A DNA stretch of 41,227 nt, taken from positions 1 through 41,227 of the forward strand of contig VBAT01000010.1 of assembly GCA_005884665.1 (NCBI GenBank), written 5' to 3'. The position numbers and the translations under genes are program-made. The stretch is from Bacteroidota bacterium (GTDB lineage Bacteria > Bacteroidota > Bacteroidia > Chitinophagales > Chitinophagaceae). Positions 1 through 8,860 of this stretch are shown piece after piece. How positions within the stretch are numbered: position 1 is the first letter of the stretch; the number at the start of each line of letters is the position of its first letter. Under the pieces are notes generated by a model that worked only from the letters and a program-made list of their open reading frames with translations, had not been told where the DNA came from and made no database searches.

Positions 1-572
1 CATTCCTTGTTCAGGAATTTAAACATCGACAGGATGCCATAAGCGCCCGGCACATGATAGTAATCAAATTCAACAGTAAACGGATCGGTGAGGAATTTTT
101 CCGTTTTCATCCTGGGATACACTTCTACATAATTTCCTTCGGTAAGAAAAAATGCAGGTTCGTTATTTATTTTATTCAACAGGGCCTGCCCTTTGTTTAG
201 TTCCCAATGAGAAGGAAATTCGCCATCCTGGTCATCAGCGAAATGATCTTCAAACAGGATCTTGTCGCCGGGAACGAAATCATAGTTGGCATATACTTTC
301 ATGACGGGGGTAGCAGCCGGGGTATCATTGGGGGTGACATTTTTCACTTCTTTGTCTTTCGTTTCATCGTCTGAAGAAGTGGAATTGCTATCTTTCTTTT
401 TTGCAGATTCTTCCGCTTTATCCAGTTCTTTATCGATTGCCTTGTCCACTTTTTGATCGGCTCTTTGTTCAGTTTTGTCTTTTACTTTATCGCCGAGTCT
501 TTTTAGCAACTGGCCGTGTGCCGTAAAACAAAAAATTGGGCTGACAACCAGTATGGCAAACAACTTTTTCAT
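1..572 (-). CDS. OmpA-family-like secreted/outer-membrane protein, 5' part (runs off left edge)
   Basis: The reading frame starts at an ATG whose complement is 570-572 and stays open for 190 codons to the window edge. It opens with a signal peptide (MKKLFAILVVSPIFCFTAHG), followed by a highly charged Lys/Asp/Glu helical linker with repeated V-D-K-A-type steps (about residues 21-65) and a Ser/Thr/Pro-rich stretch. A globular part then begins with YDFVPGDKILFEDHF. This layout (signal, charged linker, 'FVPGDK' domain) is one I associate with Bacteroidota OmpA-family proteins that carry a C-terminal peptidoglycan-binding domain. That domain would lie outside the window, so the family call is an inference. 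It probably acts at the outer membrane or periplasm. It is followed on its upstream side by a dispersed inverted repeat and the response-regulator gene. Confidence 0.6.
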   Translation of the reverse strand, partial: MKKLFAILVVSPIFCFTAHGQLLKRLGDKVKDKTEQRADQKVDKAIDKELDKAEESAKKKDSNSTSSDDETKDKEVKNVTPNDTPAATPVMKVYANYDFVPGDKILFEDHFADDQDGEFPSHWELNKGQALLNKINNEPAFFLTEGNYVEVYPRMKTEKFLTDPFTVEFDYYHVPGAYGILSMFKFLNKE

Positions 573-667
573 ACTCGATAGTTTTATGTAAAGATGCCGG
601 CCAGTTTGGCGAAAGTCAATCACAAAAAAGTGTTACGCGAGGGAGAAAACTTGAAAATTATAGATAT

Positions 668-730
668 GAAATCCGAAAAATGGAGCTAAGGGTACTTTGT
701 CGATTCCTACGTATTGCGTTTTCGGATTTC
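668..730. repeat. Dispersed inverted-repeat element, copy 1
   Basis: A perfect 12-bp inverted repeat, GAAATCCGAAAA at 668-679 and its complement at 719-730, encloses about 39 bp. The element stops 6 bp before the stop codon of the response-regulator gene. Related partial copies lie at 1443-1490 and 1573-1599, so the element borders the 3' ends of both the regulator and the sensor kinase gene. Confidence 0.6.
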
Positions 731-735
731 AACAT

Positions 736-1359
736 TCATCTGCTACCGTAAACCTTATTCAATGCTTCTGTGCGGCTTTGTACATGCAGTTTCTCATAAA
801 TCTTCCGGGCATGGCTACGCACGGTTTCTATGCTGATCTTCATTTCGTCAGCAATTTCTTTATAACGGAGTCCTTTGGCAAGGGCTTTCAGGATTTCTTT
901 TTCTTTGGGAGTAAGTATTTCTACCTCGTCAATGGAGTTTTTCTGCTGGAAGGAAGCAATCACTTTCCTGGCTATCTGGCTGCTCATGGGCGATCCCCCA
1001 TTGAAAACTTCGGTGATTGCATCGAGGATCTTCGAAGGAGCTGTCTTTTTGAGCAGGTATCCGCTGGCGCCCGCTTTGAGCGATTCAAAAATATTCTCAT
1101 CGTCCTCATAAATCGTGCTCATGATAAACTGTGTGGCCGGGCATTGCGGCTTCAATTTTTTGACGGCTTCAATACCGCTTATCCCGGGAAGGTGTATGTC
1201 CATCAATACCACATCCGCACAATTGCCGGGCAATTCAGCGAGAGCCGGTTCAGCCGAGGCAAAAGTTTTATTACATGAGAATCCATCGCTGCTGTCGATC
1301 AGCATTTGCAATCCTTCCCTAATCTCCCGGATATCTTCTATAATGACAACATGAATCAT
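736..1359 (-). CDS. LuxR/NarL-type response regulator
   Basis: A 207-residue response regulator with an N-terminal receiver and a C-terminal LuxR helix-turn-helix. The receiver shows the acidic pair E8-D9, the phospho-acceptor D54 in VVLMDIHLPG, T82 and the conserved K104 in GYLLKK. The DNA-binding part runs from about residue 140 (LTPKEKEILKALAKG) through the recognition helix (SIETVRSHARKIYEKL). I chose the ATG at 1359; a GTG two codons further upstream is also possible. The gene lies downstream of the propeller sensor kinase on the same strand with about 260 bp between them, and that kinase is its probable partner. A TAAATTTG box (complement of 1367-1374) abuts the start and may be a promoter -7 element. 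It is a close paralogue of the regulator at 21362-22000. Confidence 0.93.
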   Translation of the reverse strand: MIHVVIIEDIREIREGLQMLIDSSDGFSCNKTFASAEPALAELPGNCADVVLMDIHLPGISGIEAVKKLKPQCPATQFIMSTIYEDDENIFESLKAGASGYLLKKTAPSKILDAITEVFNGGSPMSSQIARKVIASFQQKNSIDEVEILTPKEKEILKALAKGLRYKEIADEMKISIETVRSHARKIYEKLHVQSRTEALNKVYGSR

Positions 1360-1442
1360 GGACACTCAAATTTAAAGAAGCTATCGGCAATATGGGCTAA
1401 CAAAAAAGTGTTACGTGTACGAAGCTCGAAGCTGAAAAATGC

Positions 1443-1490
1443 GAAATTCGAAAAGGGAGCTCACGGAATTTAGCCGATTCCTATCTAATG
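1443..1490. repeat. Dispersed inverted-repeat element, partial copy 2
   Basis: This stretch resembles the left and central part of the element at 668-730: it shares GAAAT-CGAAAA, GGAGCT and CGATTCCTA at matching spacing, but lacks the right inverted-repeat arm. It lies in the gap between the sensor kinase and the regulator. Confidence 0.45.
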
Positions 1491-1572
1491 CTGGCAAAAC
1501 CCTGAATAAAGCTGACCGTTTTTTTCAATGTGGCGATTTAAAACTTCTAGTCCGCATTATGAAGTCCTGTGC

Positions 1573-1599
1573 TTCCTACTTATTGTGTTTTCGGATTTC
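1573..1599. repeat. Dispersed inverted-repeat element, partial copy 3
   Basis: 27 bp match the right arm of the element at 704-730 with only two differences, ending in the same TTTTCGGATTTC arm. It sits 18 bp past the stop codon of the sensor kinase gene, matching the position of copy 1 relative to the regulator gene. Confidence 0.55.
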
Positions 1600-1617
1600 C
1601 ATATTCTAAGTTCGGAT

Positions 1618-4600
1618 TTACACCGCTGGAATTTCTATACCGGTCTTCGTTCCCTCGCCTTTTGTGGATTCTATCGTATAAACTCCTCCAACTTGTTCGA
1701 TCCTGTTTTTCATGTTGTTCAGTCCGTTCCCAAACTGTCTTGTTGTGCCGGTTTCAAATCCCCTGCCATCGTCTTTTATTTCGAGGCGAACAAATGTGCC
1801 TGCATGACTGACCGTAACAAACACATTATTGCACCAGGCGTGCTTGGCAATATTGTTAAAAGATTCTTTAACGGCCAGGAAAATATTTCTTCGTGTTTCC
1901 TCCGATAACCGTGTATTGTCGAAGGCCTTGGGATAATTAAACTGGACATTCACTTCAAAGGGCTCAAAGAATTTCAAAGCGTATTCGCGTATGTACGCTG
2001 CAAGACTTTCCAGCGTGTCGTTTTTCGGATTCAACACCCAGATTATATCCTGTAAGTTGTCGACGAGTTCCCGCGATGACTCAGAAATATTTTCCAGTTG
2101 TTGCTTTGCTTTTTCCGGGTCATGGAACTGTTTCTTTACCACCTCACTCATGATGGCAATTTTTGTCAGGCCACTGCCGAGATCATCATGCATGTCGCGG
2201 CTGATACGGTTTCTTTCCTTTTCGATGGCCTGTTCTCTTTCAAGGCGCAATAGTTTTTCCTTCAGGTTGCGCTGAGAAATGTAGCGAACCACGAATATGA
2301 ATGCTGTTATCAACACAACCGACAGCAGGGCGATAAACCAGGCTCTTTTCCAGAGAGGAGGTTGAATGATGAATTGCAGATCATTTATGTTTTGTGAAGC
2401 CACACCGTTGGCTGTGGTTGCTTTTAGCTGGATGGAATAATTCCCGGGCGAGAGATTGGCATATTGAACTTCTCCCGTATTACCTACATATCTCCAGTCG
2501 TCATCAATCCCTTTAAGTTTTACATAATATTGATTGCGGAAAGGATTACCATAGTCGGGCAAAGCCCATTTTATCACTACATTGTTCTCGCGGTAAGAAA
2601 GATAAACGGGTCCTTTACTGCCCCATTCATAAGGTTTATTGTTTATCAGCAACCCGGTGATAGATGTTTTTTGTTTGTTCGCCGAAGAGGGGACAAGGGC
2701 GAGAGGATCAAAAGAAGTAAAATAGCCGGGAGCGCCAATCAGCATTTTACCGTTACTGGTACAAAGCAGCGTCCCATTAATGTCGTTTTGCACTAGCCCG
2801 TCGGCGACCGTAAAACGATTGAACACGTTTTCCTTTTCATTAAATACGATCAGGCCGTTCCTGGATGTCATCCACCAATTCCCCGTCTTATCCGGGTACA
2901 TATCGGTAAGTCCTTTATCCATTTCAGGAGGAAGATTGATCTTTTGTACAACGGCACTGTTAACATCCCATTTTAATATCGCATCGCTGATGAAAGAATA
3001 GGCAGTGCCGTTCCTTATGAAAATACGGTTGGTGCCATAACGGGTGCCGAGTGTCTTTTCAAAGGGTTTGGAAAACTCCCCGGTCTTTGCATTATAAAAA
3101 ATAATTCCCTCATCCAGGTCGCACATCCACAGGTTTCCGTTCTCATCTTCCGCCACATCGATGATCAGCAATCGTTTTGTTCCATTCACTTGCGGGATAA
3201 AACCTTCCAGCAATCGTTGGCATTTGCCGGTTTGTTTGTCCATTTGCCAGATCCCTTCCCGCCAGGGAAAGACCCATAGCCTGCGTTTTGAATCAATGAA
3301 CAGGCAGGTAATGAAATTCCTGGGAATAGTCGTTGTGTCCCCATCCTTGTGGTTAAACCATTTCTTATTCCCCGATGAGAGATCAGCGTGAAGAATACCA
3401 TCGGTAGTTCCTATCCAAATATCACGCAAAGTGGAATGGGATCCTAAAAAACTGTAGTCTCTTACAAGATTACCGTTACTGTCCATCCATTTCAAAAAAT
3501 TATCGTTTTCCGCACCGGCAAGCACCCCGTTTTTATAATTGTGAAAACTGATACCCTGGGAAGTGATAGAAGATTTAAACAAAAAATGCCTGAATAGTTG
3601 GCGCTGTGGATTGTAAATATAAAGACCGTTATTGCTTCCCAGCCATACCCAACCATCCGGTGATTGGTACAAAGGATTCAATAAAGGAAGTTTTTTGCCG
3701 GATAAAGGCTGTTGAAAATTAAAATAGCTATTTGTGTTTTCATCAAATGCCGCCAGTTCACCGTTCACCCACAGCACATAGCTTCCGTCAGCTTGTTTTA
3801 TTTCATTAATGCATGATATGGTATGGTCCGTGGTGGTTTTCTGCTCAAGCGATGTTACCCTGCCCGTTCGGGGATCATATTTTTTCAACCCGGTGTTCCA
3901 AAACCCTGCCCAGACATTTTGTTCATGGTCGATGCAGGCGTACAAACACAGGGGATGATAGTTTGGATCATTATTTTTATGAATGACTTTCCTGAAACTC
4001 GCCGATTTTGTATCAAAACTCCACAATCCATCATTGGTACAGATCCAAAGTAAACCTTTACCATCGGTGGTCATGCAGGTAATTTTATTGCTATACCTGG
4101 GTTCCGTTCCTTCTTCGGTGCTGCTATTGTAATAAGGAACAAACTTCTTTTCTCTTTTATCAAACAGAAAAAGACCGCCATCAGTCGCACACCAGTTTTT
4201 TTCACCGGAACCGATGACGACCCCTTCAATGTCCAGCGATGCACCATAAGGACTTGCCGGAGGCGCCGCGGATGTAAAAGTCTTTTTCTTTTTATCAAAC
4301 CAACACAACCCCCTGACTGTGCCTATGAATATAATATTGTTGAGACTGTCTTCAGCAAGCGATATGATTTCACTGGAAGGCAGCGAGCTACTATCACCGT
4401 CTTTGTGCCGGAAGATTTTTATGGTGCTGCCATCCATAAGATTTAATCCGTCTGAAGTGCCGATCCAGATAAAATGATCCCTGTCTTTTAATACGCATCG
4501 AACATGATCGTCGCTAAGGCCGTTTTGTTCGGAGATATTTGACAAGACCAATGGAGTATTGGGCCCCTGGCTCTGGCAGGTGATAGCAAGAAATAAAAAG

Positions 4601-4623
4601 CCAAAACAAACCAATAACCTCAT
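1618..4623 (-). CDS. Propeller-type two-component sensor histidine kinase (Reg_prop / Y_Y_Y / HisKA_3)
   Basis: A 1001-residue sensor kinase. Residues 1-19 are a signal peptide (ends TCQSQG). Next comes a long periplasmic part built from two-component propeller repeats, seen as recurring W-IGT-GL / LWICTNDGL / WVWLGSNNGL motifs to about residue 640. A Y_Y_Y-type beta domain follows (YYVKLKGIDDDWRYVG, then NLSPGNYSIQLKA). One membrane helix lies at about 761-782, then a coiled coil, a HisKA_3 dimerisation helix with H812 in SRDMHDDLGSGL, an N-box (ESFNNIAKHA) and a glycine box (DDGRGFETG). There is no receiver or AraC domain, so this is a classic kinase rather than a hybrid. The partner is probably the LuxR-type regulator just downstream. 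Propeller kinases in this phylum often sense oligosaccharides or other extracellular ligands; the ligand here is unknown. Confidence 0.95.
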   Translation of the reverse strand: MRLLVCFGFLFLAITCQSQGPNTPLVLSNISEQNGLSDDHVRCVLKDRDHFIWIGTSDGLNLMDGSTIKIFRHKDGDSSSLPSSEIISLAEDSLNNIIFIGTVRGLCWFDKKKKTFTSAAPPASPYGASLDIEGVVIGSGEKNWCATDGGLFLFDKREKKFVPYYNSSTEEGTEPRYSNKITCMTTDGKGLLWICTNDGLWSFDTKSASFRKVIHKNNDPNYHPLCLYACIDHEQNVWAGFWNTGLKKYDPRTGRVTSLEQKTTTDHTISCINEIKQADGSYVLWVNGELAAFDENTNSYFNFQQPLSGKKLPLLNPLYQSPDGWVWLGSNNGLYIYNPQRQLFRHFLFKSSITSQGISFHNYKNGVLAGAENDNFLKWMDSNGNLVRDYSFLGSHSTLRDIWIGTTDGILHADLSSGNKKWFNHKDGDTTTIPRNFITCLFIDSKRRLWVFPWREGIWQMDKQTGKCQRLLEGFIPQVNGTKRLLIIDVAEDENGNLWMCDLDEGIIFYNAKTGEFSKPFEKTLGTRYGTNRIFIRNGTAYSFISDAILKWDVNSAVVQKINLPPEMDKGLTDMYPDKTGNWWMTSRNGLIVFNEKENVFNRFTVADGLVQNDINGTLLCTSNGKMLIGAPGYFTSFDPLALVPSSANKQKTSITGLLINNKPYEWGSKGPVYLSYRENNVVIKWALPDYGNPFRNQYYVKLKGIDDDWRYVGNTGEVQYANLSPGNYSIQLKATTANGVASQNINDLQFIIQPPLWKRAWFIALLSVVLITAFIFVVRYISQRNLKEKLLRLEREQAIEKERNRISRDMHDDLGSGLTKIAIMSEVVKKQFHDPEKAKQQLENISESSRELVDNLQDIIWVLNPKNDTLESLAAYIREYALKFFEPFEVNVQFNYPKAFDNTRLSEETRRNIFLAVKESFNNIAKHAWCNNVFVTVSHAGTFVRLEIKDDGRGFETGTTRQFGNGLNNMKNRIEQVGGVYTIESTKGEGTKTGIEIPAV

Positions 4624-4807
4624 CTTATCAGAAAATTACGATTTCCGGCAATAGCCTGTTCAGCGAGTAGTCTGAAATTTTCTTCAACCGTTGAAGGGTT
4701 TAAAGGTTTAGAGATTTAATGGTTCTTTAGGACGAAAAGTCTTTAGATTAGCTAAACTCTTAAACTTTCTAAGACCTGACAACAGACATCTGGCAGCCAA
4801 CAACAGA

Positions 4808-5368
4808 TTACATCCTTGGGCGCCAGGGAATCTCTTCGGCATTTAACTGGTGGGAGGTATACCTGGCCAGGACAAATAAATAATCGCTAAGGCGGTTCAG
4901 GTATTTTATGACTATGGATTCAACTTCTTCTTTCTCTGTTTCCAATCTTACGCAACATCTTTCCGCACGGCGGCAGATGCAACGGGCAATATGGAGGTGA
5001 GAAACGGCAGGATGACCACCCGGAAGAATAAAGTTCTTCATAGGGGGCAACAGGTCATTCATGTGATCAATCTCTTTTTCCAGCAGGGTGACATCAGTTT
5101 CATGCAGGTCGGGGATCTTCATTTTAGGTTCTTTTTCCGGGTCGCGGGCGAGCGAAGAACCGACGGTGAACAACCGGTCCTGGATCTCCTGGAGTATGTT
5201 TTTGCCATGCTTGTCCGCCAGGAGGTCTTTGCACAAACCAATATAGGAGTTCAGTTCATCCACGGTGCCATATGCTTCAATCCGGAGATGCGATTTCGGG
5301 ACCTTGGTGCCACCGATCAGCGAGGTGTTTCCTTTATCACCGGTCTTTGTATAGATCTTTAATGACAT
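4808..5368 (-). CDS. pduO: PduO-type cob(I)alamin adenosyltransferase
   Basis: A 186-residue ATP:cob(I)alamin adenosyltransferase, which transfers the 5'-deoxyadenosyl group of ATP to reduced corrinoid to make adenosylcobalamin. The N-terminal ATP-binding motif TKTGDKGNTSLIGG, the VDELNSYIG helix, the C-terminal CRRAERCCVRL segment and KYLNRLSDYLFVLAR are all typical of the PduO/MMAB family, and the length matches. It is the last gene of an apparent three-gene operon, 18 bp after the membrane-protein gene at 5387-6877. The upstream genes are an ABC ATPase and a membrane protein, so a link to corrinoid handling is possible but unproved. No cobalamin riboswitch was recognised upstream. Confidence 0.95.
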   Translation of the reverse strand: MSLKIYTKTGDKGNTSLIGGTKVPKSHLRIEAYGTVDELNSYIGLCKDLLADKHGKNILQEIQDRLFTVGSSLARDPEKEPKMKIPDLHETDVTLLEKEIDHMNDLLPPMKNFILPGGHPAVSHLHIARCICRRAERCCVRLETEKEEVESIVIKYLNRLSDYLFVLARYTSHQLNAEEIPWRPRM

Positions 5369-5386
5369 AGCTGGTATTTTTATTGA

Positions 5387-6877
5387 CTATTCTTCCGGCA
5401 TGATATGCCATTTTTTTGAAAGGCGGGTAAAGAAGAAAGTCACATATAAAAATACTAACAATAAATTGAGCCGGAATATCAGGCCGATATGATGGTCTAT
5501 CCAGTATGCTACAGGATAGGTTTGTTTTACATATTCATCGTTATTAAACCAGCCATGCTTTTTTTCAAAATTCGTCTCGATCAGGATCGTTATAAACATA
5601 ATGATAAATGGGGCAAGGTAAATATGCCAGTTCAGCAACGCCCCGATCAGCGCTTTACTTGACTGTATTCTCATCATCAGCAGTGCTATGCCCAGGAACG
5701 AAGCTGATAACAACAGGCAGGTCCACAAAATTCCTTCAAGTTCGGAAGAAACGCCTATTAATATGACCAAGATCGTCCAAACAATGCTGCCAATGGTGCT
5801 AATCAAAAATGTCTTCCGGCTGAATAAACGGTAGCTAAAAAGCAGGATGGATAAACACAGCGCAACGTAAAGCTCAACGGTAAAAACTTCGAGGTCGTCA
5901 CTTCGATGCCAGCCGCCGAGCTGGCAGGAATCTGCAAAATGAAGAGCCCATTCCAGGTCCGACGATTGAAAATAGTTGGGATAGTAAGCGCTGGTCGAAT
6001 AATTGTATTGATTGCTGGGAAATACTTTTGTCACATTGTAATTGGGATCAGAAAAAACAAGGCTGGCGAGTTCGTCGATATCCAGCTTTTGATCCACCTG
6101 GTATTTATTGCAAACAGCCATCCATTGCCGGAGAATATATTTGATCGAATCTGTTTCGTGGTTGTCGCTCCAACGGTCCTTTGTCTTTTTCCATTCTTTG
6201 GCAGAAATAAAACCATCATAACCCTTAAGAGAAATGAATTCGTTGCAGTAGTTTTTGTAGCTAAAAGCATCTTTATTTTTCAATGCCCGTCTTACAATGA
6301 CATTATTCATGTTATTGTAATCGTATGCCGTAGAATCGAAATAATCATGATTTTCTAAATATTGAATATCCCGGCCCGGATCATCTTCATTGCAATTGAC
6401 CAACGAAAAATAGGCGCTTTTCGAAGTCGGTACAAAGGCCATAGCGAGATTGACTGTATTGGCTTCCTTTACTAACTGTTGCTTGCTGGTAATAGTTCTG
6501 GCCTTTAGCCATCCTCCCCATTTATACGATTCAAAAAAATTGATCGCGAAAACCAGTACCAGCGTGATAATAAAAAATTCTTTCGACAAGTGGTATTTGT
6601 CAATAATGTAAAAATTTTTATAGGCGTTATTCCGCAGGTAAAATACAAGCCAGCAGACCAGTAAAACAAGGCTGCAAAGAATCGAAAAAGTAACCATGCC
6701 AGCGCTAATGATGGAAGACAGGGAATAATTTGCTTTGAAGGAAGCAGCGCCAAAGTCTATAAAGCCGGCCAGGAAAAATAAAAGATGAATGAGCACCAAA
6801 GCGCTGCCAACCCATACGATCCTGGTGTTCCAAAGAAGTGGGTAACGTGTCAGCAGGCGGTTTTGTAAATTAAACAT
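5387..6877 (-). CDS. Multi-pass membrane protein, probable ABC transporter membrane subunit
   Basis: A 496-residue protein that I do not recognise at family level. Three hydrophobic segments occupy the N-terminal 120 residues (near 18-41, 57-82 and 101-119). About 200 polar residues follow, rich in Tyr, Asn and Asp, and probably extracytoplasmic. A further block of about five membrane segments fills the last 170 residues. This resembles an ABC-2/ABC-3-type permease with one large external domain. The gene lies 16 bp downstream of the ABC ATPase gene at 6894-8075 and 18 bp upstream of the PduO gene, which supports co-transcription and a transporter complex with that ATPase. The substrate cannot be read from the sequence. 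Confidence 0.7.
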   Translation of the reverse strand: MFNLQNRLLTRYPLLWNTRIVWVGSALVLIHLLFFLAGFIDFGAASFKANYSLSSIISAGMVTFSILCSLVLLVCWLVFYLRNNAYKNFYIIDKYHLSKEFFIITLVLVFAINFFESYKWGGWLKARTITSKQQLVKEANTVNLAMAFVPTSKSAYFSLVNCNEDDPGRDIQYLENHDYFDSTAYDYNNMNNVIVRRALKNKDAFSYKNYCNEFISLKGYDGFISAKEWKKTKDRWSDNHETDSIKYILRQWMAVCNKYQVDQKLDIDELASLVFSDPNYNVTKVFPSNQYNYSTSAYYPNYFQSSDLEWALHFADSCQLGGWHRSDDLEVFTVELYVALCLSILLFSYRLFSRKTFLISTIGSIVWTILVILIGVSSELEGILWTCLLLSASFLGIALLMMRIQSSKALIGALLNWHIYLAPFIIMFITILIETNFEKKHGWFNNDEYVKQTYPVAYWIDHHIGLIFRLNLLLVFLYVTFFFTRLSKKWHIMPEE

Positions 6878-6893
6878 ATTGCGGGTTTAATGG

Positions 6894-8075
6894 CTAAGCA
6901 TCGAAAAAGCGACGGGATGAAGCGGATATATCCCGGAAATATTTAACAGGTAGCCGGGCATCCCCGATCGTTCGCATAATATCGCTGATCTGCGCAGTAT
7001 CCCGGAAATAGAGAATATATACACCCCCGTTGAATGAAATATTTTCCAGTGACTGATCTTTAAACAGGTTCTGCAGTGTTTCGCGGCTTGCTGTTGTCTC
7101 CAATTCGATCACCAGGGGTATCGCCACTTGTTCTTCCGGTTTAAACTGGGTCTGCTGGTATTTTGGTTTGCCCTGTTTTAAAAAGATCACCTGTTCGGAT
7201 ACTTTCTCTACTTCATACAATTGTTGCGAGCTTAAAATAATACCCAATGGCATCTGTTGCGATTTGGCAAGAAAGCGAAGGTCTTCCAGGATCACCTGCT
7301 GGGCCAGCACATCGAGATTTGCCAATGGCTCGTCAAGTAACAGCACTTCAGGTTTTTTCAACAATGCTTTCGCCAGTTCGAACCGCATTTTATAGCCCGA
7401 GGAAATACGGTTCCATGTATAGCCACGAAAAGCACGCAGGCCCATGCGGGCACAGATCATTTCGGTCCATAAATAATTTTCTTTCCCCTTGAATCCATAA
7501 TGTGTTGCAGTGAACTGGAGATTATCCATCAAAAGTCCATACCATTTCTGCGGCCGTTGGGGAATGAATGATAAACGTGTTTTTATATCGTAAAAACTGT
7601 GGCGTTTGGGAATATTGCTAAGATGATATTCAATAGATCCCGTATCCGGGCTCAGTTCACCATAAAGAAGGCGGAGAAGCGTAGTCTTTCCATTTCCATT
7701 TTCACCTACCAGACCAACGATCTGTGATGGATAAAGTGAGAGGTCCACCGAAGAAAGACTAAAAGAACCAGAATGGTAGGTTTTGCCAACCTGGTTTGTT
7801 TTGAGCTTGGGAGAACTGTTTGTTGCAGGTTCTTTAAACGGGGCATTGCTTATTTTTTCCAGCAAGGTATTAACCTGTTCGTTCAGGCTGCCCGATTCAT
7901 TGGTGTTTGAGCTACCATGGGCATCATACCAGTTGCAGAACCCGAGCGTGCTTTCATACACAGAGCTGTCCTGCGTTTCAATAGCCAGGTCCAGCAATCG
8001 TCGATAACCCACGTGGATATCGCCATTGTCAAAATAAGATTTTACTTCAGCAAGCCGCCCGGCAATGGTGGTCAT
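6894..8075 (-). CDS. ABC transporter ATP-binding protein with N-terminal extension and degenerate signature
   Basis: A 393-residue ABC ATPase. The first ~95 residues form a non-ATPase, mostly helical extension. The nucleotide-binding domain follows: Walker A GENGNGKT (about 124-131), a signature segment RISSGYKMR (223-231) and Walker B VLLLDEP (244-250). About 100 C-terminal residues after the core may be a regulatory domain. The signature departs from LSGGQ (S-S-G-Y-K) but keeps the second Ser-Gly. It heads the operon with the 496-residue membrane protein (16-bp gap) and the PduO gene, so it probably powers that membrane protein. The ATG at 8075 follows the terminator-like hairpin of the upstream gatC operon by about 50 bp. 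Confidence 0.85.
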   Translation of the reverse strand: MTTIAGRLAEVKSYFDNGDIHVGYRRLLDLAIETQDSSVYESTLGFCNWYDAHGSSNTNESGSLNEQVNTLLEKISNAPFKEPATNSSPKLKTNQVGKTYHSGSFSLSSVDLSLYPSQIVGLVGENGNGKTTLLRLLYGELSPDTGSIEYHLSNIPKRHSFYDIKTRLSFIPQRPQKWYGLLMDNLQFTATHYGFKGKENYLWTEMICARMGLRAFRGYTWNRISSGYKMRFELAKALLKKPEVLLLDEPLANLDVLAQQVILEDLRFLAKSQQMPLGIILSSQQLYEVEKVSEQVIFLKQGKPKYQQTQFKPEEQVAIPLVIELETTASRETLQNLFKDQSLENISFNGGVYILYFRDTAQISDIMRTIGDARLPVKYFRDISASSRRFFDA

Positions 8076-8114
8076 AAGTCAGGGATAGGTTTGATGGCAT
8101 AATGGCTACAATGT

Positions 8115-8146
8115 AATAAAGAAAAAATAACGGAAAAGTTATTTTT
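8115..8146 (-). terminator. Probable terminator of the gatC-ABC operon
   Basis: A perfect 9-bp A/T-rich stem (8123-8131 with 8138-8146, loop of 6) begins at the last base of the stop codon of the ABC ATPase gene at 8146-8853 and continues into a T-rich run on the minus strand. It is a weak stem, but well placed. Confidence 0.4.
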
Positions 8147-8853
8147 CAGGTCAGTGGAGTGACCGTAGGTTCCATGCGCCTATCGCTTTCGATAATACCA
8201 TCTCTTAGTCTTACTATCCGATGAGCATGTTTGGCGATATCTTCTTCATGTGTCACAAGAACCACAGTGTTTCCTTCCGAATGTATCTTTCCAAAGATGT
8301 CCATGATCTCGTAAGATGTTTTGGTATCAAGATTACCTGTGGGTTCGTCAGCCAGGATAATAGAAGGCTCATTGACCAGTGCTCTTGCGATAGCCACCCG
8401 TTGCGATTGTCCCCCGCTTAGCTCATTGGGTTTATGATGGCTACGATCGGAAAGGTTTACAAGGTCCAGCACATGCAGGGCCCGCTCATTGCGCAGCTTT
8501 CTCGACATACCTGCATATACCAGCGGCAACGCGACGTTTTCGAGAGCAGTCAAACGTGGCAACAGGTTGAATTGTTGGAAAACAAAACCGATCTCCTTAT
8601 TGCGCACTTCTGCCAGCGCGTTATCTTCCATCTTGCTCACGTCCTGCCCGTTCAAAACATAAGTACCCGCTGTTGGAGTATCCAGGCAACCCAGGATGTT
8701 CATCAGGGTGCTTTTGCCCGAACCGGAAGGACCCATTAAAGCAACGTATTCATTTTTCTTAATGTCAAGGGAAATTCCTTTCAGCACCTGCAGCTGCTGC
8801 TTTCCCATGATATAATGTTTCCGTATTTGTTCGAGATGAATGACAGGGTTCAT
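8146..8853 (-). CDS. MacB/LolD-type ABC transporter ATP-binding protein
   Basis: A 235-residue ATPase of the MacB/LolD/FtsE branch. It has Walker [10 protein letters not shown] (41-49), a Q-loop at [17 protein letters not shown], the canonical signature LSGGQ (145-149) and Walker [13 protein letters not shown] (165-176), with the switch histidine in VLVTHEED. This branch works with FtsX-like permeases in export or lipoprotein release at the inner membrane. No FtsX-like permease gene is adjacent, so the partner must lie elsewhere. The gene starts 7 bp after the gatC stop codon, so the two are probably co-transcribed and translationally close. Family assignment is firm; substrate is unknown. 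Confidence 0.93.
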   Translation of the reverse strand: MNPVIHLEQIRKHYIMGKQQLQVLKGISLDIKKNEYVALMGPSGSGKSTLMNILGCLDTPTAGTYVLNGQDVSKMEDNALAEVRNKEIGFVFQQFNLLPRLTALENVALPLVYAGMSRKLRNERALHVLDLVNLSDRSHHKPNELSGGQSQRVAIARALVNEPSIILADEPTGNLDTKTSYEIMDIFGKIHSEGNTVVLVTHEEDIAKHAHRIVRLRDGIIESDRRMEPTVTPLT

Positions 8854-8860
8854 GTGCGGG

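Noticed and set aside
697..1278. 193-residue plus-strand ORF
   Set aside because: It is the antisense shadow of the response regulator at 736-1359.
1528..1908. 126-residue plus-strand ORF
   Set aside because: It is antisense to the C-terminal part of the sensor kinase and runs into the dispersed repeat.
8076..8145. Cobalamin riboswitch ahead of the ABC/PduO operon
   Set aside because: The gap is only about 70 bp, filled by the terminator-like hairpin of the neighbouring operon; no B12-box-like sequence was seen.
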